Assembly: GCA_963766935.1 (NCBI GenBank)
Contig: CAVYBY010000009.1
Span: 124,001 to 188,000, forward strand
Length of the DNA: 64,000 bases
Direction of reading: 5' to 3'
Source: CAVYBY01 sp963766935
GTDB lineage: Bacteria; Actinomycetota; UBA4738; HRBIN12
Below, piece by piece: positions 28,338-38,000 of the stretch. Each line of letters begins with the position of its first letter. The first letter of the stretch is position 1. The notes beneath the pieces were generated by a model, which saw only the letters and a list, made by a program, of their open reading frames with translations, was not told the origin of the DNA and ran no database searches. The translations under genes and the position numbers were made by a program.

Positions 28338-29512
28338 GTCGTGCTCCTCTCCTTCTTCAGGCCGTTCGTGAAGCGCTCCGGGATCCGTCCCTGCGGGATC
28401 GTCTCCCAGTAGAGGCGGTTGAACATCCACTTGGCGGCATGCCAGATGCGATTCGGTTGCGGCGGAGCCGGCGGGTGATCGTAGGCGAACCGCAGCACCG
28501 TGGCCCGGCCGCCACCGGTCTCGAGGAAGCACATGACCCGGCCGCCGTAGTTCGTCCTCGGTTCCGTGCCCTTTACGAGCGACGCGATGCGGCTCGCGAC
28601 GACCGGAGCCTCGAAGTGGGCGGTCGAGCCCGACTTCGAGATCGGCAGGTTCGTGGCGTCGCCGATCCCGAAGATCCGGTCGTGCCCCTCCACCTGAAGC
28701 GTGTAGCGGTCCGTCGGCAGCCAGCCGCCGGGATCACCGAGGCCCGAGTCCTCGACCACACGCTGCCCACGGTGGGGCGGGACGAGCACCAGCAGGTCGT
28801 ACTCCGTGGTCTCGCCTTCGAGCGAGGAGACGGTGCCGGCCGACGGCTCGACCGACTCGACGTTGAAGAAGGTCGACAGACCGATGTCGCGGGACTCCAT
28901 GATCGGCTGGATGACCTTCGACGCGCTCTCGATCGTGAAGGCGCGCGAGAGCGGCGACAGCAGCGTGATCTCGGAACGATCCCGCAGGCCGCGGCGGCGC
29001 ATCAGCGAATCCACCATGAACGTGAATTCGACCGGCGCGGGCGGGCACTTGTACGGGATCCCGGCGACCCCGACCTTGATCCGCCCGCCGGTGAAGCGGC
29101 GCAGCTCCTCCCGGAGCCGCTCGGCGCCCTCGAGGGAGTAGAACTCGCTCGAGCCCTGCTCGAGCCCGGGGATCGTGTCGGTGACGAGACGGGCGCCCGT
29201 CGCGACGACCAGGTAGTCCCAGGCGAGGGTTCCACCCCGTTCGAGCTCCACCTCGCCGGCGTCGGGGCGGATGACGCGAGCCCCGTCCACGATCAGCTCG
29301 ACCCTGTCGCGAAGGAGCGAACGCTCGTCTCGCGCCAGCCAGCGCCCGTTGGCCTGCCCCAGCGCCACGTACAAGAAGCCCGGCTGGTACACGTGCATCC
29401 CGGTGGGGTCCACCACGGTGACGTGGGCGTCGGTCCCCAGGGCCTTGTCGATCAGGTTGGCGGCGAGGGTTCCACCGACACCGCCGCCCAGCACCACGAC
29501 GCGCGCCGGCAT
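28334..29512 (-). CDS. SQR-like FAD-dependent oxidoreductase
   Basis: 392 residues. FAD-binding VVVLGGGVGGTLAANL, acidic VTVVDPTGMHVYQPGFLYVALG, redox Cys region GVAGIPYKCPPAPVEF and late IGDATNLPISKSGSTAHF match sulfide:quinone oxidoreductase and related flavoproteins. A further Cys (VMCFLETG) could complete a disulfide-type active site. No transmembrane segment is obvious; it may attach to the membrane peripherally. Flanked on both sides by TusA and DsrE-like carriers, so it is probably the catalytic core of a sulfur-transfer or sulfide-oxidising module. Whether quinone is the acceptor is inferred. Confidence 0.85.
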   Translation of the reverse strand: MPARVVVLGGGVGGTLAANLIDKALGTDAHVTVVDPTGMHVYQPGFLYVALGQANGRWLARDERSLLRDRVELIVDGARVIRPDAGEVELERGGTLAWDYLVVATGARLVTDTIPGLEQGSSEFYSLEGAERLREELRRFTGGRIKVGVAGIPYKCPPAPVEFTFMVDSLMRRRGLRDRSEITLLSPLSRAFTIESASKVIQPIMESRDIGLSTFFNVESVEPSAGTVSSLEGETTEYDLLVLVPPHRGQRVVEDSGLGDPGGWLPTDRYTLQVEGHDRIFGIGDATNLPISKSGSTAHFEAPVVASRIASLVKGTEPRTNYGGRVMCFLETGGGRATVLRFAYDHPPAPPQPNRIWHAAKWMFNRLYWETIPQGRIPERFTNGLKKERSTT

Positions 29513-29517
29513 CGTTC

Positions 29518-29760
29518 TCACCGCGCTTTCGTGATCACGAACCGCGTGAATCCGTCCTCCGGCGCGACTTCCACCAGCTGGTGGCCGGCCTTGGCCACCC
29601 AGGCCGGGATGTCCGTGGCCGAGCCCTCGTCGCTCGAGAGCACCTCGATCACGTCGCCGACCTGTCCCTCGCGGATCGCTCCGATGAGGCCCATCAGCGG
29701 ACCCGGGCACGGCATGCCGCGCGCGTCGATGCTTCGGGTCGCGGTCGTTGTGGTCGTCAT
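29518..29760 (-). CDS. TusA-like sulfur-carrier protein (upstream copy)
   Basis: 80 residues. Contains IDARGMPCPGPLMGLIGAIR, with CPGP in place of the CPxP motif, and the C-terminal FTRFVITKAR. ATG 29760 is preceded by AGGAGGTG at good spacing, so the GTG at 29769 is not needed. The flavoprotein starts 5 bp after its stop. Confidence 0.9.
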   Translation of the reverse strand: MTTTTTATRSIDARGMPCPGPLMGLIGAIREGQVGDVIEVLSSDEGSATDIPAWVAKAGHQLVEVAPEDGFTRFVITKAR

Positions 29761-29772
29761 AGAACCCACCTC

Positions 29773-30177
29773 CTAGATGAACGTGAGCGGGCCGGTCACC
29801 GCGCTCATGTACGCGGCGACGCCCTCCACGTCGTCGACCAACGGATCCAGATCCTCCTTGCCGATGTCGAACATCTCCATCGACAGCGAGCAGGCGTGGA
29901 TGCCCACATCCCCGATCTCCTTTGCCTGCCGGAAGAGCTCGCTCCAGTGCTGCGTCTCGTGCCCCTGGACGAGCGCGTGGCCGTCGGTTCCGGCCTCCGG
30001 CGAGACACCGTGGTCGTTCGTGACGCGGTCGGACCGGAAGGCATCCAGCGCCCAGTACTGGAGGAAGACGTTCACCGGCCGTCCCATGGCCGCGGCCCCG
30101 ACGGTGAGGACGGCAGCCGCATTCAGCTTGTCGTCGGTCCCGGAGAACAACACCAATGAGATCGTCTCGTCGGCCAT
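29773..30177 (-). CDS. DsrE-like sulfur-carrier family protein
   Basis: 134 residues, first gene of the sulfur-relay operon; ATG preceded by AAGGAGG. VLFSGTDDKLNAAAVLTVGAAAMGRPVNVFLQY is the DsrE-fold N-terminus, and GIHACSLSMEMFDIGKEDLD carries the conserved Cys near the C-terminus. Likely accepts or donates persulfide with the neighbouring TusA protein. Confidence 0.82.
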   Translation of the reverse strand: MADETISLVLFSGTDDKLNAAAVLTVGAAAMGRPVNVFLQYWALDAFRSDRVTNDHGVSPEAGTDGHALVQGHETQHWSELFRQAKEIGDVGIHACSLSMEMFDIGKEDLDPLVDDVEGVAAYMSAVTGPLTFI

Positions 30178-30289
30178 CCGAAGCCTCCTTGCCTCCCATT
30201 CAGCCTGGCAGGAGGGCGGGTGCCGGGCAGGGGCCGAGGGGCCCGGTCCCGGCGGGCCTTCGGGGGACCGACGGCCGCCGTTCGGACGA

Positions 30290-31369
30290 TCAGACGAACG
30301 GCGCGAAGCCCGGGCGGATGACCTCTTCGATCAGCCGAAGGCGCTCGTCGAACGGCAGGAAGGCCGACTTCATCGCGTTGATCGTCAGCCACTGAAGTCG
30401 GTCCCACCCGAACCCGAACGCCGCGGTGAGCGCGGCCATCTCCTTGCTGAGACTCGTCGCCGACATCAAACGGTTGTCGGTGTTCACCGTGACCCGGAAC
30501 CGGAGATCGGCGAGGAGACCGATCGGATGCTCCTCGATCGATGCCGCGGCGCCCGAATGCACGTTGGACGTGGGGCACAGCTCGAGCGGCACGCGCCGGT
30601 CGCGGACGAGCGAGGCCAGCCGGCCGAGCTGCACCGACCCGTCGGCGTCACGCTCGACGTCATCGACGATGCGCACCCCGTGGCCGAGTCGTTCGGCGCC
30701 GCACAGCTGGAGCGCCTCCCAGATCGAGGGCAGGCCGAACGCCTCGCCGGCGTGGATCGTCAGGTGGAAGTTCTCGCGGCGCACCTCTTCGAACGCGTCG
30801 AGATGCCGCGTGGGCGGGAAGCCGGCCTCCGCCCCCGCGATGTCGAACCCGCAGACGCCGCGGCTTCGCCAGCGGACCGCGAGCTGCGCGATCTCGAGAC
30901 TGCGCGCGGCCGTTCGCATCGCGGTGACGAGCGTGCGGACGCGGATGGCGCTACCCTCGGAGCCCTGCCGGAAGCCCTCCTGCACGGCCTCGACGACCTG
31001 GTCGAGCGAGAGTCCGCCGGCCAGGTGCAGCTCGGGCGCGAAGCGCACCTCCGCATAGACGACGCCGTCGGCGGCGAGATCCTCAGCGCACTCGCGGGCC
31101 ACCCGAGCGAGTGCGTCGGCCGTCTGCATGACGCCGACGGTGTGAGCGAACGTCTCCAGGTACAGAACCAGGTCGCGACGGTTCGCGCCGCGCGTCATCC
31201 AGGCGCCGAGCTCCTCGGGATCGGTGGTCGGAAGGTCCCGATAGCCGGTCTCGTCCGCAAGCTCGACGATGGTCGCCGGGCGAAGGCCCCCGTCCAGGTG
31301 GTCGTGAAGGAGCACCTTCGGCGCGCCGCGGATCTCCTCGAGCGTGGGCGTTGAAGACCGGGAGGGCAT
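30290..31369 (-). CDS. add: Adenosine deaminase
   Basis: 359 residues. Zinc ligands in VLLHDHLDGGLRP, substrate and zinc motif LTIHAGEAFGLPS, LGHGVRIVDD, and the C-terminal VTVNTDNRLMS with catalytic Asp identify the deaminase that converts adenosine or deoxyadenosine to inosine in purine salvage. The N-terminal HDHLDG is a variant of the usual HvHLDG. Start ATG 31369 lies 6 nt after a reverse-strand CATACT box and inside an inverted repeat (GGCATA...TATGCC, 31365-31383), so leaderless transcription and start-site regulation are possible. Confidence 0.93.
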   Translation of the reverse strand: MPSRSSTPTLEEIRGAPKVLLHDHLDGGLRPATIVELADETGYRDLPTTDPEELGAWMTRGANRRDLVLYLETFAHTVGVMQTADALARVARECAEDLAADGVVYAEVRFAPELHLAGGLSLDQVVEAVQEGFRQGSEGSAIRVRTLVTAMRTAARSLEIAQLAVRWRSRGVCGFDIAGAEAGFPPTRHLDAFEEVRRENFHLTIHAGEAFGLPSIWEALQLCGAERLGHGVRIVDDVERDADGSVQLGRLASLVRDRRVPLELCPTSNVHSGAAASIEEHPIGLLADLRFRVTVNTDNRLMSATSLSKEMAALTAAFGFGWDRLQWLTINAMKSAFLPFDERLRLIEEVIRPGFAPFV

Positions 31370-31425
31370 ATCCCCAGTATGCCGGGGTCGGGGGAGGGCG
31401 CCCCCGGCACCCTCCCCCGAGCGCG

Positions 31426-32211
31426 CTACGAGATTGCCGACTGGATGAACGGCCGGGCCGCGTCGATGCCGATGGCGAAACCGATGTTGTCGGCCGACGA
31501 GACGCTCGCCGTGTTGATCCCGACGACGCGTCCCTGGAGGTCGACGAGCGGTCCGCCCGAGTTGCCGGGGTTGATCGCCGCCGAAGTCTGCAGCACGTTG
31601 CGGTAGGTCCTGGTCGTCGATGCCGAGCTGGGATCCTGCGCCTGGACGGTTCGCTCGAGCGAGCTGATGATGCCGCTCGTCACGGTCGGTCCGCCGGACA
31701 GACCCAGCGCATACCCGATCGCCACGACGGACGCACCAAGCTGCAGCTCGGAGGACGTGCCGAGCGTGACGGTCGGCAGACCCGACGCGTCGATCTTGAG
31801 CACCGCGAAGTCGTGCACGGTGTCGGTCTTGAGCACCGTCGCCGCGAACGAGCGGCCGTCGATCAGTGTGACCTTGACGTCGGACGCGCCCTCGACGACG
31901 TGGTCGTTCGTGAAGATCACGCCGTCGCCGGCGACGATGAACCCGGTGCCCTCGCCCTGCTGGGTCTGGCTCCCGAAGAACGGACTGTCCACGGTCGTCG
32001 TCGACGTGACACTGACCACCGAGGGCTCGACGGCCTTGACGACCTGCACGATCCGGCTTCCCGAGGTCTGAGCGATCGACGGGCTGCCGGTCGACAACGT
32101 GTTGGCGTCCGGAGACGCCTGGGTGTTCGTGCCGCCGTAGCTCAGGCTGCACGCGGAGATCAGCATGGCGGCAAGGATTGTGGTTCCGAGCCACCGGTGG
32201 GACGGACGCAT
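31426..32211 (-). CDS. HtrA/DegP-like S1C serine protease lipoprotein without PDZ domain
   Basis: 261 residues from ATG 32211; AAGAAGGGG lies 9 nt upstream, better than the ATG at 32220. The signal peptide ends in the lipobox LISAC, so it is a membrane-anchored exported lipoprotein. The catalytic triad is visible: His in IFTNDHVVEGA, Asp in TVHDFAVLKID, Ser in INPGNSGGPLVD. The protein ends at FAIGIDAARPFIQSAIS, just after the protease domain; the usual C-terminal PDZ domain is absent. It is likely an envelope quality-control protease. Upstream and divergent is a two-component system that could sense envelope stress. Confidence 0.88.
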   Translation of the reverse strand: MRPSHRWLGTTILAAMLISACSLSYGGTNTQASPDANTLSTGSPSIAQTSGSRIVQVVKAVEPSVVSVTSTTTVDSPFFGSQTQQGEGTGFIVAGDGVIFTNDHVVEGASDVKVTLIDGRSFAATVLKTDTVHDFAVLKIDASGLPTVTLGTSSELQLGASVVAIGYALGLSGGPTVTSGIISSLERTVQAQDPSSASTTRTYRNVLQTSAAINPGNSGGPLVDLQGRVVGINTASVSSADNIGFAIGIDAARPFIQSAIS

Positions 32212-32299
32212 GTCGGTCATCCCCTTCTTTCCGTGTTGCAGTCGTGTTGTTGGGCTGTGGACGTCCGGTGGGCCCACGGGTGGGCCCACCGGACGGGGG

Positions 32300-32614
32300 T
32301 CACTCCGGGATCGGCGGGGGTTCGGCGGGGAGGCCGGTCGCCGGAGCACCCAGATCGGCCGCGATTCGAAGGAACGCTTCCCGATCGAGCTCCCCTCGCG
32401 CGTACCGGAGTCGCGCCTGCTCGATCGCGGCGTCCGGGCGATGCGGGGCGCCCGGGGCGGCGGCCGGCATCCCGGCCATGCGCCGCTCCTGGGTCAGACG
32501 CACGATCGCCCAGACCAATACGGCGGCGACGAGCACGAGCAGCAGGAGCAGGACGATTCCGCCAGGCCCACCCCACGCCGCGTGGTGGAAACCCGGGTCT
32601 CGATGGAATTGCAT
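32300..32614 (-). CDS. Small single-span membrane protein with C-terminal SHOCT-like motif
   Basis: 104 residues. A hydrophobic helix (GGIVLLLLLVLVAAVLVWAIV, about 18-38) is followed by a short linker and the motif AIEQARLRYARGELDREAFLRI, which is the SHOCT domain (short C-terminal domain, thought to mediate oligomerisation or localisation). ATG 32614 has a GGAAGGG-like ribosome site upstream. It sits between the HtrA-like gene and the divergent two-component genes. Confidence 0.8.
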   Translation of the reverse strand: MQFHRDPGFHHAAWGGPGGIVLLLLLVLVAAVLVWAIVRLTQERRMAGMPAAAPGAPHRPDAAIEQARLRYARGELDREAFLRIAADLGAPATGLPAEPPPIPE

Positions 32615-32787
32615 GGCCGGTCACCCTTCCTCTTCGAATGGGGTTCGATTCGACGGGGATAGTCAAGCGCCGCGCCCTTGGAGCGGGGTGGGCCGAACCT
32701 GTGCGTTGGCTGTGGGTCTTGGCCGCCCCGGCCGCCGTCCACAGTCCCGGCGGAGGGGATTCTCAGCATCCATTCAGGAACCGGGGC

Positions 32788-32793
32788 TAAGGT
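32788..32793 (+). promoter_or_regulatory. Predicted -10 box of the response-regulator gene
   Basis: TAAGGT ends 6 nt before the GTG start at 32800, with no Shine-Dalgarno sequence between them, suggesting a leaderless transcript. No clear -35 box is seen. Confidence 0.35.
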
Positions 32794-32799
32794 GCGCCC

Positions 32800-33504
32800 G
32801 TGGACACGTCCCGGATCCTCGTGGTGGACGACGAGCCTCGGATCACCGAGCTGGTCTCGATGGCGCTTCGTTACGAGGGGTTCGACGTGCAAACGGCCGC
32901 GACGGGGCGCGCCGCCCTTCAGGCGGTCGAGGCCTTCCGGCCCGCGGTGATCGTCCTGGACGTGATGCTTCCCGACATGGACGGCTTTGCCGTGACCGAG
33001 CGGCTCGGGGCCGTCAACAGCCGCGTCCCGATCATCTTCCTGACGGCGCGCGACGCGGTCGAGGACAAGGTCCGGGGTCTGACGCTCGGCGGCGACGACT
33101 ACGTCACCAAGCCGTTCAGCCTCGAGGAGCTCGTCGCGCGGATCCGGGTGCTGCTTCGCCGCGTCGAGGCCTCGCCCGAGTCGGGCCCGGTCGTCTTCTC
33201 CGACATCGAGCTGGACGATGAGATGCACGAGGTCCGGCGGGCCGGCGAGGCGATCGAGCTGACGGCCACGGAGTTCCGGTTGCTGCGCTACCTGATGCAG
33301 AACGCACCGAGGGTCCTGTCGAAGGCGCAGATCCTCGACCATGTATGGAACTACGACTTCGGGGGCGACGCGAACATCGTGGAGACCTACGTGAGCTATC
33401 TGCGCAAGAAGCTCGACGCCTTCGGCCCGCCGCTCATCCACACGGTCCGTGGCGTGGGGTATCGCCTGTCGCCGCCGGCCGACGCCCCCAAGCCCGCGAG
33501 GTGA
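32800..33504 (+). CDS. OmpR/PhoB-family response regulator
   Basis: 234 residues from GTG 32800. Receiver domain: ILVVDDEP, phosphoacceptor Asp in IVLDVMLPDMDG, Thr in FLTARD, Lys in YVTKPF. C-terminal winged helix: ELTATEFRLLRYLMQNAPRVL, ETYVSYLRKKLD and IHTVRGVGYRL. It binds DNA when phosphorylated, normally by the kinase encoded 3 bp downstream. Similar to MprA/TrcR-type regulators. Confidence 0.94.
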   Translation: MDTSRILVVDDEPRITELVSMALRYEGFDVQTAATGRAALQAVEAFRPAVIVLDVMLPDMDGFAVTERLGAVNSRVPIIFLTARDAVEDKVRGLTLGGDDYVTKPFSLEELVARIRVLLRRVEASPESGPVVFSDIELDDEMHEVRRAGEAIELTATEFRLLRYLMQNAPRVLSKAQILDHVWNYDFGGDANIVETYVSYLRKKLDAFGPPLIHTVRGVGYRLSPPADAPKPAR

Positions 33505-33507
33505 CCC

Positions 33508-34983
33508 ATGACCCTTCGGCTGCGGCTCACGGCTGCCCTCGTCGTCATCGTCACGATCGGACTCATCGTTTCGAGCGTCGCGACGTACGCGGCGCTCCGA
33601 TCGTTCCTGCTGCAACGCGTGGACCAGCAGCTGGGCTCCTCGCAGGGCGCGGCCGTGCACATTCTCGCGTTCCCGGGGCAGCCGGGAGACGACGACCAGG
33701 GGCCGGGCGCCGGACCGTCGCTCCCGGAGGGCACGTTCGTCGCGCTCTTCGACCCGTCGGGTGCGAAGGTCGGCGACCGCACCCTCATGTACGGCGGCAC
33801 GCAGCCGGCTCCGCCCGCGCTCTCGAACGACGTCCGAGTGGCCGCCGGCTCGAGGCCACATCCGTTCACCGTGGCGGCCGAGGGGGGCGGCGACCCGCAC
33901 TACCGGGTCCGGACATTCCCGCTCTCGCAGGGCTTCACGGTCGCGGTGGCGATCCCGCTCACGGAGGTTGCCCGCACGCTTCGGCGGCTGCTCGGCATCG
34001 CGGTGCTCGTGACGATCGCGGTGCTCGCGGCGATGGCGCTCGTCTCGTCGTGGATCGTCCGGCGCGGGCTCCGGCCGCTGGAGGAGATCGAGGTGACCGC
34101 GGGCGCGATCGCCGGCGGTGATCTCTCGCTCCGCGTCGACCGCACGGACCCCAGAACGGAGGTCGGCCGGCTCGGATCCTCGCTCAACGTGATGCTCGGC
34201 CGGATCGAGGACGCGATGAACGAACAACGCGCCTCGGCGGAGGCGCTCCGGCGCTTCCTGGCGGACGCCTCGCACGAGCTTCGGACGCCGCTCACGTCGA
34301 TCCGCGGGTACGCGGAGCTGTTCCGCCGCGGCGCGGGAGCCGACCCGGCCGACACCGCGCTCGCGATGCGCCGGATCGAGCAGGAAGGCGAGCGGATGGG
34401 CGAGCTCGTCGACGACCTGCTCTTCCTCGCGCGCTCCGGCGACGGGCGGCCGATCTCGCACGAACCCGTCGACCTGGCGCGGCTGGTGACGGACGCCGTG
34501 CTGGATGCGCGAGCGGTCGACCCCGGCCGCGAGATCACACTTGACGCGCCGCCCGAGCTCGAGGTGAGCGGCGACGACCGGCGTCTGCGCCAGGTGGCGG
34601 CGAACCTGTTGTCGAACGCGCGGACGCATACGCCGCCCGGCACGCCGGTCACCGTCCGTCTCTCGTCCGTCGGGGGATGGGCGACCCTCGAGGTGAGCGA
34701 CGCCGGCCCCGGCATCGCGCCCGAGGACGCGAGGCACGTCTTCGAACCGTTCTACAGGGCCGACCCGGCGCGCCGGCGGATCCGCGGCGACGCGGAGCGC
34801 TCCGAGGAGCAGGGAACGGGGCTCGGATTGTCCATCGTCGCGGCGATCGCGGAGGCGCACGGCGGTCGCGCCGAGGTCACGAGCACGCCGGGGGAGGGCG
34901 CCACCTTCACGGTTCGGATCCCGGTGGCGGCGCCGGCGGATCCCGAGCTGCCCGGCCCGCCGCCGGACTCAGTCGAAGGGTGA
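33508..34983 (+). CDS. Sensor histidine kinase (HAMP-HisKA-HATPase)
   Basis: 491 residues. Two transmembrane helices (about 10-30 and 165-185) bracket an extracytoplasmic sensor of about 130 residues rich in Pro and Gly. Then come a HAMP linker (RRGLRPLEEIEVTAGAIAGG), the H-box FLADASHELRTPLTSI, N-box VAANLLSNARTHT, and G boxes VSDAGPGI and GTGLGLSIVAAIAEAHGG. Partner of the upstream regulator. The Rhs gene begins about 37 bp later on the same strand. Confidence 0.94.
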   Translation: MTLRLRLTAALVVIVTIGLIVSSVATYAALRSFLLQRVDQQLGSSQGAAVHILAFPGQPGDDDQGPGAGPSLPEGTFVALFDPSGAKVGDRTLMYGGTQPAPPALSNDVRVAAGSRPHPFTVAAEGGGDPHYRVRTFPLSQGFTVAVAIPLTEVARTLRRLLGIAVLVTIAVLAAMALVSSWIVRRGLRPLEEIEVTAGAIAGGDLSLRVDRTDPRTEVGRLGSSLNVMLGRIEDAMNEQRASAEALRRFLADASHELRTPLTSIRGYAELFRRGAGADPADTALAMRRIEQEGERMGELVDDLLFLARSGDGRPISHEPVDLARLVTDAVLDARAVDPGREITLDAPPELEVSGDDRRLRQVAANLLSNARTHTPPGTPVTVRLSSVGGWATLEVSDAGPGIAPEDARHVFEPFYRADPARRRIRGDAERSEEQGTGLGLSIVAAIAEAHGGRAEVTSTPGEGATFTVRIPVAAPADPELPGPPPDSVEG

Positions 34984-35019
34984 GCCTCCACCGGCGTTTA
35001 AATCAGGGCTTCTGATGCC

Positions 35020-38000
35020 GTGCTCCGCGTGAAGTGGGACGGGGGGACCGGGGGCTCCTTCGCGGTCATCCCGGCCTGGCGCCTCTCACCGAACATCGGG
35101 ATCCTCACCGACCGCACCTACCAGCGGATCAACGCGAGCACGACCGACATGTACAAGGACACCTGGACCTACCCGGATGACGATGCGAAAAGCCGCCGGC
35201 TGCCCCAGGACACCAAGAAGGTGGATCTCGCGACCACGGGGACGCTCGATCCCGAGACCACACGCCGGACCTACGACGAGCTCGGCCGGGTCCTCACCGA
35301 GTCGGTCGCCCATGGGGCCGGCTCCGAAGTCGAGGCCAACTCCACGTACAGCTACGAGGACCCCGTGACGCACGACGACGACATCTGTCTGCGCCAGATG
35401 ACCGATCCCGAGGGGGCGGTCACCGACTACACGTGCGACGCCGCCGGCGACGTGACGTCTGAGACGCTCCACGTGGCGGGCGTCGATGACCAGCCCGCCC
35501 AGGACCGGACGACGAGCACCGCCTACGACTCGCTCGGGCGCGTGACGAAGGTCACAAAGCCCGGCGGAGGAACGACGATCACCTCCTATGACCGTGCCGG
35601 GCGCCCGAGCCAGGTCGACGTGTTGCTCGCCTCGGGGGTGACGGCGCGGACCACCTACGTCTATGACCAGGCCGGGCATCTGCTCGAGGAGCATCAGCCC
35701 GATCCCACGACGAGCGAGGACACCGCCGGCGAGATCGATCACGGCTGGAACTGGGCCGACCTGGAGGTCTCGAGGACCGACGTCCGGAACGCAAGCTGGG
35801 TCTGGACCACGGACTACGACGGGCTCGGCCGCGTGATCCAGACGAGCTCCCCGCTTGGGGCCGATACCGCCACCGTCTACCGGCTGGGGGTGAGCGAGAA
35901 CTCGATGATCGTGACCTCGCCGGCGGGCGTGGACACGGTCACCGACTACGACGTGCTCGGTCGGAGCGTCTCCACACACGTCGAGTCCTACGAGCCGACG
36001 ACGACGACCTACGACGCGTTCTCCAAGCCGCTCACCCTGACCGATCCCGCGGGCGTGCAGACCCGCTACACCTGGGACCGCTACTCACGCGAGACCCAGG
36101 TTGATCAGTTCTACGGCACCGCGGATGAGGCGACGACCACCTCCACCTACAACCTGCGAGACCTCGTCACCGAGACCGACGGCCCTCGCTCGGGCGGGAT
36201 CGACGACCGCACGCAGCTCGACTACGACCTCACGGGCCGTCTGATCGAGGTCACTCAGCCCGGGGTTACCCTTCCGGGTTCCTCGACGCCGGTCTCGGTC
36301 CAGGTCGCCTATGACGCTGCCGGCGAGCAAGTCAGCGTCACCCAGACCGAGGAGGACACGCCCAGCACGGTCGCGATCGTCCGCCACTACGCCTACGACG
36401 CCGACGGCAACCTCGCGACCTACATCGACGACCGCGGGACGACGACGAACACCTACGATCTTGCCGGGCGGCTGACAGAGACCGACGATCCCCGCACAGA
36501 CAACCTCTTCTACGGCTACGACAACCTGGGCCGCCAGATCTGCCGGGATACAGCGGACTGCGTTTCCTCGCCCACGTCCGGCGTCGAGACCTACGATTAC
36601 GACGCCGCCGGCAACATGACCCAAGCGGAGAACGCCAACGCGACGGTCTCGATGCGCTATGACGAAGACGGCCGGATGATCGAGGTCTGGGACGGAGAGC
36701 TCGACACGGGGACCATCCGTACCTCGTATGACTACGATGCCGAGACGGGCCTGCTCGTCTCGATCGACGATCCGGCGACGAGCGGGGATCCGACGCTGTT
36801 TACCTACAACGCGGCCGGGCAGGTCGAGACGATGGACGACCCGCTCATCTCCTCTGACGAGGTCTCGACCTGGGGCTACGACTCGGCCGGGCGCATGAGC
36901 ACCCGTGTCGACGATCAGGCCGACCTCGCCTGGACCCGGACCTACGAGGCGAACACCGGCCGGGTGGACACCGAGACGATCGAGAAGGACTCCACGTCGG
37001 CGACGCTCGCGGCGTTCGACCTCGGCTACGACAAGGCCTCGAACGTCACTTCCAAGGACTCCGAGGTCCTGTCGAATCCCTCGAACGGGAGCTGGACTTA
37101 CAGCTACGACGCGGCGGGCAGGATGACCGAGGCCGACGGTCCGGACGCGACGGGGACCGCCACGACCTGGACCTACGGCTGGGACGGGGCGTCCAACCGC
37201 ATCTCGGTCCAGATCGACTCGAACACGCCGGTCGAGACGACCTACAACGGGGCGGGGGACCCGGTCTCCGACACCGACGGCAACGACTTCACGACGGACG
37301 GTGTCGGCAACCTCGTGGCCATGGAGAACACCTCGGATCCCTCCAAGAACTGGACCTACGACTACGATCCGTTCTCGCGGCTTGTCTGCGCGGAAAATGA
37401 CACGAGCTGCTCGGGATCAGGGGCGATCACCTTTGCGCTCGACGCGCTCGATCGGGCCGTCTCGAGGACCAAGGACTCCACGACCACGACCTACCGCTAC
37501 CGCGGCGTCGGGGAGGTGCCCGCGAAGGTCACGACCGGTGGCACCAGTACCCGCTATGCAAACACGCTTGCAGGCGAGCCAATCGCCCAGCGGACGGGCT
37601 CGACGACCAGGTTCTTCCTGAAGGACCTCCACGACGATACAGTTGGGCTTGTGAACACGCTCGCCCAGGACCGCATGAGCGTGGCCTTCGACCCCTGGGG
37701 AGAGTTGCTCGGGCAGACGGGAAGCGAGACCACCTGGTTCGGGTTCCAGTCCGACCCGACCGACCCCGCCACGGGGCAGGTGGACATGGGCACCCGGTGG
37801 TATGAGGGTGGGCTGGGCCGGTTCAGCACCAGGGACTCCTTGTTCGGGGACCTGAACCACCCGGAGAGCTTGAATCAGTTCGGCTACGCAGGGGGGGCTC
37901 CGGCGACATTCATCGATCCGACGGGGATGCATTGGGCATCGTTGACCGGCGGAAGCGGAGGCTCTGACGAAGCTGGCAACTCGGGTGCACCGAGCGCGAG

